Origin: Haloarcula laminariae
Lineage (GTDB): Archaea; Halobacteriota; Halobacteria; Halobacteriales; Haloarculaceae
Direction of reading: 5' to 3'
Assembly (NCBI RefSeq): GCF_025457605.1
Contig: NZ_JAMZFY010000001.1
Span: 1,302,001 to 1,366,000 of the forward strand
DNA: 64,000 nt
Part shown: positions 45,720 to 54,470 of the stretch, in pieces
Numbering within the stretch: position 1 is the first letter of the stretch
How the letters are laid out: the number at the start of each line of letters is the position of its first letter
The notes under the pieces: model-generated
What the model was told of the DNA's origin: nothing
What the model saw: the letters and a program-made list of their open reading frames with translations, nothing else
Databases searched by the model: none
Translations under genes and position numbers: made by a program

Positions 45720-46883
45720 ATGACACAGGTGCAATCTACGCTACGAGACGGAGTCGATCTGGTCGCTATCGTCGGGCTCGTCGCCCTGCTGAATCTGGTG
45801 GTCTTCCGACCGGTGACCGGCGGGGCCGCCGTCCGCGTCGCTCTCGGGACTGTTCTCGTGTTGTTCGTCCCGGGGTACGTGTTGCTCGCCGCGCTGTTCC
45901 CCGAGGCCGGGCAGTCACCGACCGACGGCTCGGTTTCACTGTTCGACAAATCGCGACCGGAGCGGAGTATCGACGGCCTCGAACGCGCCGCGCTCTCGTT
46001 CGCGCTCAGTATCGCGCTCGTTCCGCTGCTCGTGTTCGGGCTGATGGTCTCGCGGTACGCCTTCGCCGCCGTCCCGGTCACGGTGACGCTCACCCTCTGG
46101 ACGGCGCTCCTGACACCGGTCGCGGCCGTCCGCCGGTTTCGGCTCCCCCGGGGACAGCGGTTTCGCGTCCCCGTCGGGCGCTGGTTCGCCGCCCGTACGC
46201 GGCTCACGGGGGCCGCCGACAGCCGGTTCGAGGCCGCCCTGAACGTCGGTCTCGTCGCCGTCGTCGTGCTCGCGCTCGGCACGTCGGCGTTCGCCGTCGC
46301 GGCCCCGCCGGACGGCGAGCGGTACACCGAGTTCTACGTCACGACCGAGGACGGCGAGGGGAACCTCTCGTTTTCGGACTACCCTGAGACGGTTACGCCC
46401 GGCGAGCCCGAGCCGATGTGGGTCGGCATCGAGAACTACGAGCGCGACCGCATCGACTACTCCGTCGTTGTCCAGCTCCAGCGCCGCGCGGGCGGTGCCG
46501 ACGGGTCGGCCGTCGCCGAACGCGAAACCGTCGACCGGTTCTCCGCGACGCTCGGGCCCACCGAGACCCGACACCTGAACCGAAACCTGACTGTCTCCAA
46601 CCGGCTCACCGGCGACGACCGCCGGCTGGTCTTCCTCCTCTATATGGGGCCGGTTCCGGACTCGCCCACTGCCGAGAACGCCTACCGCTCCGTCCATCTG
46701 TGGGTCGATGTCGGAACCGGAACGGTGACTGTTCTACCGGACGATACCACGGACCAGACGGGTCCGGGAGCGAGCGAACCCGGAACCGGAGCGGTGACCG
46801 TTCTACCGGACGACACCGCGAACCAGACGAGCCCGGGGGCGGGCGAGCCCGGAACCGCCACGACGGGAGCGCCCTCGTCGTGA
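45720..46883 (+). CDS. DUF1616 membrane protein with tandem-repeat tail
   Basis: 387 aa. The N-terminal part has helices at 15-50, 85-120 and 165-195 (FVPGYVLLAALFP, FALSIALVPLLVFGL). The extracellular beta domain (YTEFYVTTEDGEGNLSFSDY, PEPMWVGIENYERDRIDYSV) is the DUF1616 signature. The family is common next to haloarchaeal glycan genes and is of unknown function. The tail has two copies of a 23-aa unit (VTVLPDDTxxQTxPGAxEPG). Its stop overlaps the next gene (TGATG). Confidence 0.85.
   Translation: MTQVQSTLRDGVDLVAIVGLVALLNLVVFRPVTGGAAVRVALGTVLVLFVPGYVLLAALFPEAGQSPTDGSVSLFDKSRPERSIDGLERAALSFALSIALVPLLVFGLMVSRYAFAAVPVTVTLTLWTALLTPVAAVRRFRLPRGQRFRVPVGRWFAARTRLTGAADSRFEAALNVGLVAVVVLALGTSAFAVAAPPDGERYTEFYVTTEDGEGNLSFSDYPETVTPGEPEPMWVGIENYERDRIDYSVVVQLQRRAGGADGSAVAERETVDRFSATLGPTETRHLNRNLTVSNRLTGDDRRLVFLLYMGPVPDSPTAENAYRSVHLWVDVGTGTVTVLPDDTTDQTGPGASEPGTGAVTVLPDDTANQTSPGAGEPGTATTGAPSS
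46713..46858. repeat. 69-bp tandem repeat, two units plus partial, in DUF1616 gene tail
   Basis: Units start at 46713, 46782 and (partial) 46851, each opening GGAACCGGA or GGAACCGCC. The period of 69 nt keeps the frame and encodes 23 residues. The copies differ at several third positions, so this is older than the 48-bp repeat at 4821. Confidence 0.85.
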
Positions 46884-47473
46884 TGCCCTGGACCCACGCG
46901 GTGGTCGGTTACATCGCGTTCTCGCTCACCTCACACGCGCTCGCCAGGGCCGCCCCTTCCACCAGGGAGACGGCGCTGGTCGCGTTCGGCGCGTTGCTCC
47001 CGGACCTGGTCGACAAGCCGCTGGCCTGGCAGTTCGGCCTGTTCGGCGGGCGGACGCTTGCCCACTCCGTGTTCGTCGCCGTTCCCCTCTCGGCCGCCGC
47101 CGTCGCGGCCGCTGCCCGGCGGGGACGACCGCGGCTCGGGCTGGCGTTTGCTACCGGCTATCTGTTGCATCTCCCGGGCGACCTGCTGCCGGAGTTTCTC
47201 GACACCGGCCGCCTGGAGATATCGACGCTGCTCTGGCCGGTCACGGAGGGCGGCGGCGGCCGGAGCGACAGCTTCGTCCGGGAGTTCATGAGCAACGTCG
47301 GCCCGTACGTCCAGGACATCGGCGCGACGATTCTGGCCGGCGAGCTCTCGGGCCAGCTGCTCGCGCTCCTCTCGCTGTGGGGGCTCACGTTCGCGCTGTG
47401 GGTCTACGACGGGATGCCGGTCTTCCGGGACGGCTACGACTGGCTGCGCCGTACTGTCGCCCAACAGCGGTAA
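46883..47473 (+). CDS. DUF457/YdjM-type membrane-bound metal-dependent hydrolase
   Basis: 196 aa from the ATG at 46883 that overlaps the DUF1616 stop. It starts MPWTHAVVGYIAFSL with the His after the first helix, then LLPDLVDKPLAWQFG, GGRTLAHSVFVAVPL, and LHLPGDLLPEF. These His/Asp positions match the DUF457 membrane hydrolase family. In bacteria the family is called LexA-regulated YdjM, function unclear. Here it closes the glycan locus. Confidence 0.85.
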   Translation: MPWTHAVVGYIAFSLTSHALARAAPSTRETALVAFGALLPDLVDKPLAWQFGLFGGRTLAHSVFVAVPLSAAAVAAAARRGRPRLGLAFATGYLLHLPGDLLPEFLDTGRLEISTLLWPVTEGGGGRSDSFVREFMSNVGPYVQDIGATILAGELSGQLLALLSLWGLTFALWVYDGMPVFRDGYDWLRRTVAQQR

Positions 47474-47506
47474 CTGCCGGCCTCCGATTACCGACCCCGC
47501 GGGGAC

Positions 47507-47791
47507 TCACTCGACGCTGGGCGCGCGCTCGTCAGTGCGGCCGGGCAGCTCTATCTCGATTTCGAGTTCCGGCTCGCCCATCCCCTCGAAGTCAATCTCC
47601 AGTTCGACCGGCTCGCCGAAGGCGAAGGGGAGTTCCCACTCGTCGTCGACGATAGTGAGTTCGTCGCCGTCGCGCAGCTGTTCGCCGATAGCGATGAGGA
47701 ACTCGCCGGCCTCGCTCGCGTCCAGTCGGTACTCCTGCTCGAACTCCCGGCCCGGGCGGATGACCGAGCGCTCGCTGTCATGGTCTGCCAT
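47507..47791 (-). CDS. amphi-Trp domain protein
   Basis: 94 aa from the ATG at 47791 (MADHDSERSVIRPG). It contains the amphi-Trp pattern of conserved hydrophobic and acidic alternation: REFEQEYRLDASEAGEFLIAI, DELTIVDDEWELPFAFGEPV, ELEIEIELPG. Such proteins are abundant in haloarchaea. Role unknown. It diverges from the universal-stress gene. Confidence 0.85.
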   Translation of the reverse strand: MADHDSERSVIRPGREFEQEYRLDASEAGEFLIAIGEQLRDGDELTIVDDEWELPFAFGEPVELEIDFEGMGEPELEIEIELPGRTDERAPSVE

Positions 47792-48058
47792 ACCGTCCAC
47801 TCCGCGCGAGAGCGTACATCGCTTTCGATTCCGGCGGTCGACGACCGGTGTCGCCGACCCCGCAAGTCCGACACTGCAGGCCCGGCTATCCACCGTAGAT
47901 ACCGCCGTCGCGACTGCGCTCGGGATATATTCGCCGGGGTTTGTCGTGGGAGAGAACGACCGTTTTGTCGGGCCCCGCCTCTCAATCCTCGTTACATTCG
48001 CGAGCATATGGACAGCAATTTTACAACCTCGGCGAGCCAACATCTACGTTGGAGGCCC

Positions 48059-48565
48059 ATGTACGAGACCATCCTCTTCCCAACCGACGGTAGCGAGGCC
48101 GCAGCTGCGGCGCTGGACCACGCCGTCGACCACGCCAGGCAGTACGACGCGGCGTTGCACGTGCTGTTCGTCGCCCGGGACGACTTCGGTCCCTCGGGGC
48201 TGGTCCACGGGGAACACGACGACATCGAACAGTCCGACATGGTCGGCGAGCACGACGAGACCCAGTCCTCGGGGATGACGAACGAGGACTCCGAACGGGT
48301 TGGCGCTATCGTCGAACACGGCGAGACCGTCGTCTCGGGGGTCGCCGATTCGGTCGGTGACGACGTGACCGTCGAAACGGCGGTCCGCAGCGGGAACGCC
48401 TACGAACGCATCCTCGCCTACGCCGACGAGGAGGGCGCAGACCTGGTCGTGATGGGGACCCACGGGCGGACCGGCGTGGACCGCTATCTCCTCGGGAGCG
48501 TCACCGAAAAAGTGGTCCGGACCGCCGACGCCCCGGTCCTCACCGTCCGCGCGGCGGAGACGTAG
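48059..48565 (+). CDS. universal stress protein (UspA family)
   Basis: 168 aa from the ATG at 48059. The Rossmann-like start MYETILFPTDGSEAAAAAL and the nucleotide loop GTHGRTGVDRYLLGSVTEKV (~135) are Usp signatures. After strand 2 there is an extra ~30-residue acidic, His-containing stretch (GEHDDIEQSDMVGEHDETQ), longer than usual in the family. It lies just upstream of the denitrification island and has no palindromic operator of that type. Confidence 0.92.
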   Translation: MYETILFPTDGSEAAAAALDHAVDHARQYDAALHVLFVARDDFGPSGLVHGEHDDIEQSDMVGEHDETQSSGMTNEDSERVGAIVEHGETVVSGVADSVGDDVTVETAVRSGNAYERILAYADEEGADLVVMGTHGRTGVDRYLLGSVTEKVVRTADAPVLTVRAAET

Positions 48566-48676
48566 CGGCAACGACACGTCGTTCGAGCGGTAACACGGTG
48601 ACGGGTCGCCTGCCGCCGGTCGCGCCCTGGCGGGGCCCGCCCGATGTAGCTCCCTCGCCAGTGGAGCGGAGGTTGG

Positions 48677-48688
48677 GTAACATGTTCG
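48677..48688. promoter_or_regulatory. denitrification-type palindrome GTAACATGTTCG upstream of qNOR
   Basis: Matches CGAACATGTTCG at 10 of 12 positions. It ends 38 nt before the qNOR ATG. A TATA-like GGTTTACCC is centred about 28 nt before the ATG, so the transcript is probably leaderless. Confidence 0.8.
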
Positions 48689-48726
48689 GGAATTCGGTTT
48701 ACCCCTTCCAGGGTGCACCTCCCCAT

Positions 48727-51012
48727 ATGGAGCTACAGCGCAGGACGATTGCGAAGGTCATCGCGGCGGCCTTCATCTTCAATCTCGTCGTGATGGGCGC
48801 AGGAGCGTGGTTCGCATATCAGGAGGCCCCGCCGATTCCGGACAAGATGGTCGGTCCGGACGGCCAGACCGTCGCCACGGGCGAGGACATCAGGGACGGG
48901 AAGAAGGCCTTCCAGCGTGACGGGCTGATGAATCACGGGTCTATTCTCGGGAACGGCGCGTACTACGGCGAGGACTACACCGCCGACGCGCTCGAACTGA
49001 AGACCCAGTTCATGCGGACGTACTACGCCGAACAGCGGTACGGCGATACGTACGAGAACCTCCCGTCCGAGGAGCAAGCCGCTATCGCCGACGTCGTCAA
49101 GTCCGACATGGACGACAGCTACGACGGCGGGAACATCCAGTACTCGCAGGCGGAGCTGTTCGCCCACAACCAGGTCCGCGAGGAGTACGTCCAGCGGTAC
49201 CACGAGGGGAGCCACGAACGCGGCGTCCCCGTAGACATGATCGACAACGAGGAGGAGGCCCGCCAGTTCGCCGACTTCGCCATGTGGACGGCGTGGTTCT
49301 CCCACACCGACCGACCGGCGGGTGACCACTCCTACACGAACGATTGGCCCTACGCGCCCGGTGCCGGCAACGACGCCACCGGCGCGGCGATGACCTGGAG
49401 CGTCATCGCGATGGTGTTGCTGGTCGCGGGCGCCGGGTTCGGCATCTGGCTGTACAACTCCGTCCGACTCCCCGAGCCGTCGGCAGAGGGGCTCTCGGTG
49501 CCGGAGCCGGGTGACGTGAGCGTCTTCCCCAGCCAGCGGTCCGCACTGCGGTTCGTACCGGTCGCGGCCGGGTTGTTCCTGGCACAGGTGTTGCTGGGCG
49601 GGTTGCTCGCGCACTTCTACATCGAACGGGCCGGCTTCTTCGGCGTCGAGGAGATATTCGGCGTCCACATCCTCCAGATACTGCCCTTCGCGATGGCCAA
49701 GACGTGGCACATCGACCTGGGCATCCTCTGGATAGCCGCGACGTGGCTCGGCGCGGGGCTGTTCCTCCCGCCGCTTTTGACCGGTCACGAACCGAAACAC
49801 CAGTCCACGCTCGTCGACGGGCTGCTCGGCGCTATCGTCGTGGTCACCGTCGGCGGGCTGGGCGGTATCTGGCTCGGCGCGAACGGCTACTTCGACGGAA
49901 ACCTGTGGTGGCTGCTGGGCAACGAGGGCCTGGAGTACCTCGAAGTCGGGAAGGTCTGGCAGGGCGGCCTGCTGGTCGGCTTCGGGCTCTGGGCGGCCCT
50001 CGCCGTCCGCGGGCTCAAACCGCTGCTGGACAAGGAACCGCCGTACGGCCTCGCGCACATGATACTGTACGCCGGCGGCTCCATCGCCCTGCTGTTCACC
50101 GCGGGGTTCTTCTTCACCCCGACGACCAACATCGCGGTGACGGAGTTCTGGCGCTGGTGGGTCGTCCACATGTGGGTCGAGGGCGCCTTCGAGTTCTTCA
50201 TCGTCGCCATCATCGGCCTGACGCTGGTGTCGATGAACCTGCTGAGCCGCCGGAGCGCCGAGAAGGCGGTCATGCTGCAGGCGCTGCTGGTGATGAGCAC
50301 CGGCGTCATCGGCGTCTCACACCACTACTGGTGGGTCGGGATGCCCGATATGTGGGTGCCCATCGGGAGCGTCTTCTCGACGCTAGAGCTCATCCCGCTG
50401 GTGTTCATCCTCTACGAGGCGCTGGGCCAGTACCAGGCGATGAACGAGGGCGGGAGCTTCCCGTACCGGCTGCCGTTCATGTTCATCATCGCCAGCGGCG
50501 TCTGGAACTTCGTCGGCGCCGGGGTGCTGGGCTTCTTCATCAACCTCCCGCTCATCAACTACTACGAGCACGGGACCTACCTCACGGTCGGCCACGCCCA
50601 CGCGGCGATGTTCGGCGCCTTTGGCTTCCTCGCGCTGGGGATGGTCACCTACATGCTACAGATATCCATCAAACCGGGCCGCTGGGACGGCTCGTGGCTC
50701 CGGGCGGCGTTCTGGTGTTGGAACGTCGGCCTCGCACTGATGGTGTTCGTATCCGTCCTCCCGGTCGGGTTCCTCCAGCTGGAGGCGGTGTTCACGGAGA
50801 GCTACGCCGTCGGGCGAAGCCTCGCCTTCTACAACCAGCCCATCGTCCAGAACCTCTTCTGGGCGCGCCTCCCCGGTGACACGCTCATCATCGTCGGCAC
50901 GGCGCTGTACGCCGCGGACCTCGTCCGCAAGCGGTTCGTCCTCCGCCGGTCCGAGGACGAGCCGGCGGTCGACGACATGGCGGTGGCGGAGGGCGTACTC
51001 GACGACGACTGA
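48727..51012 (+). CDS. norB: quinol-dependent nitric oxide reductase (qNOR, single-subunit)
   Basis: 761 aa from the ATG at 48727 (the frame opens earlier, but the operator and TATA lie in that part). It reduces NO to N2O in the cell membrane. The N-terminal helix is followed by the ~210-residue extracellular domain of qNORs (GEDIRDGKKAFQRDGLMNHG), here without a heme c motif, as expected for the quinol type. The catalytic part has about 13 helices. Low-spin heme His are in HILQILPFAMAKTWHIDLG (~312), the metal site in HMWVEGAFEFF (~480) and SHHYWW (~531), and the heme-b3 His in HAHAAMFGAFG (~624). Everything needed for activity is visible. It opens the denitrification island. Confidence 0.95.
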   Translation: MELQRRTIAKVIAAAFIFNLVVMGAGAWFAYQEAPPIPDKMVGPDGQTVATGEDIRDGKKAFQRDGLMNHGSILGNGAYYGEDYTADALELKTQFMRTYYAEQRYGDTYENLPSEEQAAIADVVKSDMDDSYDGGNIQYSQAELFAHNQVREEYVQRYHEGSHERGVPVDMIDNEEEARQFADFAMWTAWFSHTDRPAGDHSYTNDWPYAPGAGNDATGAAMTWSVIAMVLLVAGAGFGIWLYNSVRLPEPSAEGLSVPEPGDVSVFPSQRSALRFVPVAAGLFLAQVLLGGLLAHFYIERAGFFGVEEIFGVHILQILPFAMAKTWHIDLGILWIAATWLGAGLFLPPLLTGHEPKHQSTLVDGLLGAIVVVTVGGLGGIWLGANGYFDGNLWWLLGNEGLEYLEVGKVWQGGLLVGFGLWAALAVRGLKPLLDKEPPYGLAHMILYAGGSIALLFTAGFFFTPTTNIAVTEFWRWWVVHMWVEGAFEFFIVAIIGLTLVSMNLLSRRSAEKAVMLQALLVMSTGVIGVSHHYWWVGMPDMWVPIGSVFSTLELIPLVFILYEALGQYQAMNEGGSFPYRLPFMFIIASGVWNFVGAGVLGFFINLPLINYYEHGTYLTVGHAHAAMFGAFGFLALGMVTYMLQISIKPGRWDGSWLRAAFWCWNVGLALMVFVSVLPVGFLQLEAVFTESYAVGRSLAFYNQPIVQNLFWARLPGDTLIIVGTALYAADLVRKRFVLRRSEDEPAVDDMAVAEGVLDDD

Positions 51013-51452
51013 GACCGTTGACGCGCGGACTTTCGGTGTCGCCGGGGTGACGAACGCCCCCCCGTTGTGACAGCCGCGTTCCGTGGCTGTCGCGGCCGAC
51101 GCGACCGAGGGGCGGACTTGCGGACTCCATCGTTTTCTCGCGACGCTCGTGGTGCCGGAGACGAACGAAGCAGGCGACGATGCCGTATCGAGGTCGCCTG
51201 CCCGACCGGCGGTACTTCTTTCTCGAACCGCGGGGCTCGCGGGGTGCCCGTGGGTAGCTGCGCACGTCGATGCGGCGACGGATGGGCTACCCGTTCGCCC
51301 TCGTTGACTCTCCCCGTGGTACCAGACGGGGAACTCCGAGAGTTATCCGCTGGCACCCATCCGGCTGTCGCCTAACATGTTCGCATACTATCCCGCGAAG
51401 TAAGAATCCGCGGTCCCCCTATACCGGGCCACGACGAAGCGTAGTACGTATC
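51013..51452. other. 440-nt intergenic region before the multicopper oxidase gene
   Basis: It is GC-rich until about 51365. Short open frames inside are Arg/Ala/Pro-rich and lack coding character. The regulatory palindrome at 51372 and a TATA-like CATACTAT follow, and the coding sequence begins at 51453. No RNA gene or repeat was recognised. Confidence 0.55.
51372..51383. promoter_or_regulatory. denitrification-type palindrome CTAACATGTTCG upstream of multicopper oxidase
   Basis: Eleven of 12 positions match CGAACATGTTCG. It is followed at once by CATACTAT (TATA-like) but lies 69 nt from the ATG, about 31 nt farther than in the other genes. A short 5' leader is therefore likely. Confidence 0.75.
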
Positions 51453-52613
51453 ATGACCAAACGTTTCGGGGCTCCTGGAACGGGGCTATCGCGGCGAGAG
51501 TTTCTCACGGCCACCGGTGCAACCGGCCTTTCGGCGATAGCGGGCTGTTCGACGGGTGGATCTGACGGACCGGCGACGACCACGGCCACGGGCACGCCGC
51601 CGCAGTCGCAGTCTGACGCCGAGGACCTCCCTACCACCAGCCCGCCGTCGGTCGTCAACGTCGACGAGCAGGGCGGCGAGGTGACGATGCGGACCCAGCA
51701 GGCTCGACACGATGTCCACCCGCTCGATACGATGGGCGGCCCCGTCGAGTTCCCGCGGGTCTGGGCGTGGCAGGCCGACGACAACGACCCGAGCGTTCCG
51801 GGCCCGATTCTCCGGACGACGGAGGGCAACGACATGGAGGTCACCCTCGACAACAGTGACGGGCGCCGGGCACACACGATTCACTTCCACGGCGTCCAGA
51901 AGACCTGGGAGAACGACGGCGTCCCGACGACGACGGGCATCGAGGTCCCGCCGGGCGAGTCACACACGTACGAGATTCCGGCCAACGTCCCCGGCACGCA
52001 CTTCTATCACTGCCACTTCCAGACCCAGCGTCACATCGACATGGGGATGTACGGCATCTACCGGGTCGACCCCGAAGGCTACGAGCCGGCCGACCGCGAG
52101 TACTTCCTCACAATCAAGGACTGGGACTCCCGTGTCCCGAAGAAGTGGGCCGGCGAGTCGGACTTCACCTACGACACGTCCAGCCGAAACCCCGACGTCT
52201 TCACGGTCAACGGCAAGAGCGCGCCCCGGACGCTCCACCCCGAGCAGGGCTCACCGATAATCGTCGAGGAGGGTGATACCGTTCGCGTCCACCTCGTCAA
52301 CGGCGGGTACATGTCCCACCCGATGCACATTCACAACCACCGCTTCCAGCGCGTCGAGAAGGACGGCGGGACGATTCCGCAGGCCGCCCGACACGACATG
52401 GACGTGACGAACATCGCCCCCGCAGAGCGGCACACGATAGAGTTCACGGCCGATGCGGACCCCGGCGTCTACCTCATGCACTGCCACAAAGTCAACCACG
52501 TCATGAACGGCTCGTTCTATCCCGGCGGGATGCTCACCGGCGTCGTGTACAAATCCGTCATGGACACGGACGTTTTCCAGCAGCTCATGGACTACGCGGG
52601 CTACGATCAGTAG
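51453..52613 (+). CDS. multicopper oxidase, exported lipoprotein (laccase/bilirubin-oxidase-like)
   Basis: 386 aa from the ATG at 51453. TAT motif SRREFLTATG followed by a lipobox-like AIAGCS at ~28-33, then a linker rich in Thr/Ser. All copper motifs are present: HTIHFHG (~143), HFYHCHFQTQRHIDMGM (~185), HPMHIHNHRF (~290) and MHCHKVNHVMNGSFYPGGM (~343). Together they build T1, T2 and T3 sites. The compact two-domain size is smaller than classic three-domain laccases. It is not NirK; the true NirK is at 60281. It carries the same operator as the denitrification genes, so it may oxidise Cu(I) or protect copper sites under these conditions. Confidence 0.87.
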   Translation: MTKRFGAPGTGLSRREFLTATGATGLSAIAGCSTGGSDGPATTTATGTPPQSQSDAEDLPTTSPPSVVNVDEQGGEVTMRTQQARHDVHPLDTMGGPVEFPRVWAWQADDNDPSVPGPILRTTEGNDMEVTLDNSDGRRAHTIHFHGVQKTWENDGVPTTTGIEVPPGESHTYEIPANVPGTHFYHCHFQTQRHIDMGMYGIYRVDPEGYEPADREYFLTIKDWDSRVPKKWAGESDFTYDTSSRNPDVFTVNGKSAPRTLHPEQGSPIIVEEGDTVRVHLVNGGYMSHPMHIHNHRFQRVEKDGGTIPQAARHDMDVTNIAPAERHTIEFTADADPGVYLMHCHKVNHVMNGSFYPGGMLTGVVYKSVMDTDVFQQLMDYAGYDQ

Positions 52614-52831
52614 CTAGCTGCACCGGGTCGCCTGACAGCCGTCGTTTTCCGCTCGGCGCGCTCACATCACTGGCCGTCCCGCTTTTCCGCGGTGCTGTCT
52701 TCCGTCTGGTACTGTCAGAAACCACTCCCTAGACGACTGTGAGGACCTATCCGGGGAGCTTACTGCGAATCCGCTCTCGACGCCAAGGCCGGGCGTGGTA
52801 GTGCCTAGGACGCGATGTCACGCAATATATA

Positions 52832-52843
52832 CGAACGTGTTCG
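52832..52843. promoter_or_regulatory. denitrification-type palindrome CGAACGTGTTCG upstream of halocyanin
   Basis: CGAAC and GTTCG arms are both intact around GT (11 of 12 positions match the CGAACATGTTCG form). It ends 37 nt before the halocyanin ATG. A short TATA-like CACAATTAC follows at 52854-52862. Confidence 0.8.
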
Positions 52844-52880
52844 GGAATGGGCTCACAATTACGGACCCTGTAATGAACAT

Positions 52881-53453
52881 ATGGAACGGAGACAACTCCT
52901 GAAAACGAGCGGCGCCGCACTGACTGCTGGACTCGTCGGAATGGCCGGCTGTAGCGGCGGGTCCGACGATACCGCGGGTGAGGACACCCCGCAGTCCACC
53001 GATTCACAGTCCGATTCCTCTAGTTCGCCGTCCGGCTCCGTCGACGGAACGACCGTCCAGATGATCACGGAGGGCGGGGAGTATTACTTCGACCCGATCG
53101 GCCTCGCCGTCGAACCGGGGACCACGGTCACGTTCGTCAACGAGAGCGGCAGCCACTCCTCGCTGGCGTACAAAGACGGGGTCGGGCAGGCGTCGACGAC
53201 CCGCATCCCCGATGGCGCCGACTCCTGGGAGAGCTCGATTCTCACCGAGTCGGGCGGGACCTTCGAGCACACCTTCGAGACCTCCGGGACGTACGACTAC
53301 TTCTGTGGCCCCCACAAGTCGCTGGGGATGGTCGGCCGGATCGTCGTCGGGGAACCGGGCGGCCCCGCCGAGGGGAGCATGCCGCCGGACGGTGACGTCC
53401 CCGAGAGCCAGACTATCGTCGACTCGGGCAGCGTCGCCTACTCGGACTTCTAG
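52881..53453 (+). CDS. halocyanin-type blue copper lipoprotein
   Basis: 190 aa from the ATG at 52881. TAT-type motif RRQLLKTSG, hydrophobic core and lipobox GMAGCSGG at ~20-27, then a Ser/Thr/Asp-rich linker to ~58. The cupredoxin domain (60-155) has the copper ligands His in NESGSHSSLAY (~92), Cys in YFCGPHKSLGMVG (~141), His and Met within the same stretch. It passes electrons between membrane complexes and reductases; here the likely partner is NirK or the multicopper oxidase. A denitrification operator precedes it. Confidence 0.93.
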   Translation: MERRQLLKTSGAALTAGLVGMAGCSGGSDDTAGEDTPQSTDSQSDSSSSPSGSVDGTTVQMITEGGEYYFDPIGLAVEPGTTVTFVNESGSHSSLAYKDGVGQASTTRIPDGADSWESSILTESGGTFEHTFETSGTYDYFCGPHKSLGMVGRIVVGEPGGPAEGSMPPDGDVPESQTIVDSGSVAYSDF

Positions 53454-53591
53454 GGCTTGCCGTAGCCTTCCAATCGGTCGCTGTCAGTTCACGTTCCCGG
53501 GTAGTGACGCCGAAACCGAGCGGTTCGGCGCCGCGAGGTCAGCAGGAGAGACGGACCGCCGCAAGAAGCGATATTTTCGCCGGACCCGCGT

Positions 53592-53897
53592 TCAGCGGAC
53601 CTGGACGCGGGTGACGTGGCCGCCACAGCCACACTGCTGGACGTACTCGACGTCGACGTCGTCGCCGTAGGCGTCGTCGAGGTGCGGGAACAGATAGCTC
53701 TCGGGGTGACCGTGGTTCGCGTGGGTGACGAGGTTGACGTGGTTCCCCGGCACCGTCCGTTCGATGGCCTCTTCCGCTTGTGAGAGGACAAGTTCCTCGT
53801 CGTCGGCGTGCTGAGGTTTCTCCAGGTTCGCCGACCACGAGTTGTCGTGGGTGCGGTCAGTAACCGGCTCGGCCGATTCGTGGGAGTGAGCGGTCAT
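53592..53897 (-). CDS. CGCGG-motif candidate radical-SAM-modified RiPP precursor
   Basis: 101 aa from the ATG at 53897 (an upstream in-frame start would put the operator inside the gene). A His/Asp-rich leader-like half (MTAHSHESAEPV ... HDNSWSANLEKPQHADD) is followed by an ordered part with TVPGNHVNLVTHANHG. The C-terminus is VEYVQQCGCGGHVTRVQVR, with the CGCGG motif at residues 89-93. Proteins of this type in haloarchaea have been named CGCGG-family putative rSAM-modified RiPPs and are found with radical SAM/SPASM enzymes; one lies at 57524. Its operator (53936) is 38 nt upstream, tying it to denitrification. Function and modification are unproven. Confidence 0.75.
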   Translation of the reverse strand: MTAHSHESAEPVTDRTHDNSWSANLEKPQHADDEELVLSQAEEAIERTVPGNHVNLVTHANHGHPESYLFPHLDDAYGDDVDVEYVQQCGCGGHVTRVQVR

Positions 53898-53935
53898 GTG
53901 GTCTAGTTCCGGCCGCGGCGGTGTAGTCCGCGTGC

Positions 53936-53947
53936 CGAACATGTTCT
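53936..53947. promoter_or_regulatory. denitrification-type palindrome CGAACATGTTCT upstream of CGCGG gene
   Basis: Eleven of 12 positions fit CGAACATGTTCG. It lies 38 nt upstream of the CGCGG gene's ATG on the minus strand, the same distance as in the other units. Confidence 0.82.
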
Positions 53948-53949
53948 CA

Positions 53950-54363
53950 TCACTCCGAGAGCGATTCGAGATACTCGAACTGGGACCGCAGTTCGAGCCG
54001 GCGCTGGCGGGAGACCACTGTCGCGTCCAGCACCGGGCCGATGAGCTTCGCCTGGACCGCGAACTCCGTGGTGGCCTCGATTTCGACACCTTCGTCGGTC
54101 TCCGTCAGCGTGTACCGGGTGACCATCTCCTCGAAGATGCCGTCCCGCTGCTCGTAGGTGAGGACCGCGTCGCTGTCCGCCACGATTTCCAGTTCCAGCT
54201 CGATGGTGGCGAGCCCGACGTGATTGGTGATTCGAACGATGTCGCCGTCGACAACCACGTCGTCGAAGTCGGCGGCGCGCATGAACGGGCCGATATCCGT
54301 TACCGCGTCTCTGATGCGGTCGATGTCGTCGTCGAGCGTCTCGGTGACTGTGACAGTCTCCAT
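53950..54363 (-). CDS. SRPBCC/polyketide-cyclase-like ligand-binding protein
   Basis: 137 aa from the ATG at 54363 (METVTVTETLDDDIDRIRDA). It shows the helix-grip alternation of the START/SRPBCC fold: GPFMRAADFDDVVVDGDIVR, GLATIELELEIVADSDAVL, TRYTLTETDEGVEIEATTEF and the C-terminal helix RQRRLELRSQFEYLES. Such proteins bind hydrophobic ligands; a heme, quinone or lipid link is possible, but this is inference. It diverges from the HTH_10 gene and shares its operator region. Confidence 0.72.
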   Translation of the reverse strand: METVTVTETLDDDIDRIRDAVTDIGPFMRAADFDDVVVDGDIVRITNHVGLATIELELEIVADSDAVLTYEQRDGIFEEMVTRYTLTETDEGVEIEATTEFAVQAKLIGPVLDATVVSRQRRLELRSQFEYLESLSE

Positions 54364-54420
54364 AGCTGGGTGTAGTACCCCTAGGTGGGCCAATGTTCCG
54401 GATGGGTGGGGCGTTATCGG

Positions 54421-54432
54421 CGAACATGTTCG
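54421..54432. promoter_or_regulatory. perfect palindrome CGAACATGTTCG upstream of HTH_10 regulator
   Basis: This is the archetype of the repeated element: a perfect 12-bp palindrome. It ends 38 nt before the regulator's ATG at 54471 and is 57 nt from the divergent SRPBCC start. A half-site-like GGGAACATTG follows immediately (54432 onward). Confidence 0.88.
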
Positions 54433-54470
54433 GGAACATTGACGGTATTGCGGACCGACAACGGACACAT

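Noticed and set aside
51083..51307. 74-codon open frame before the multicopper oxidase
   Set aside because: Protein sequence is low-complexity and lacks coding bias; the real promoter elements lie downstream of it.
51453..52613. Initial idea that this was nirK
   Set aside because: It has the HCHxxxH...M signature and HxH pairs of a multicopper oxidase. The NirK pattern (PHNIDLH, IYHCA, SFHPIG) is in the gene at 60281.
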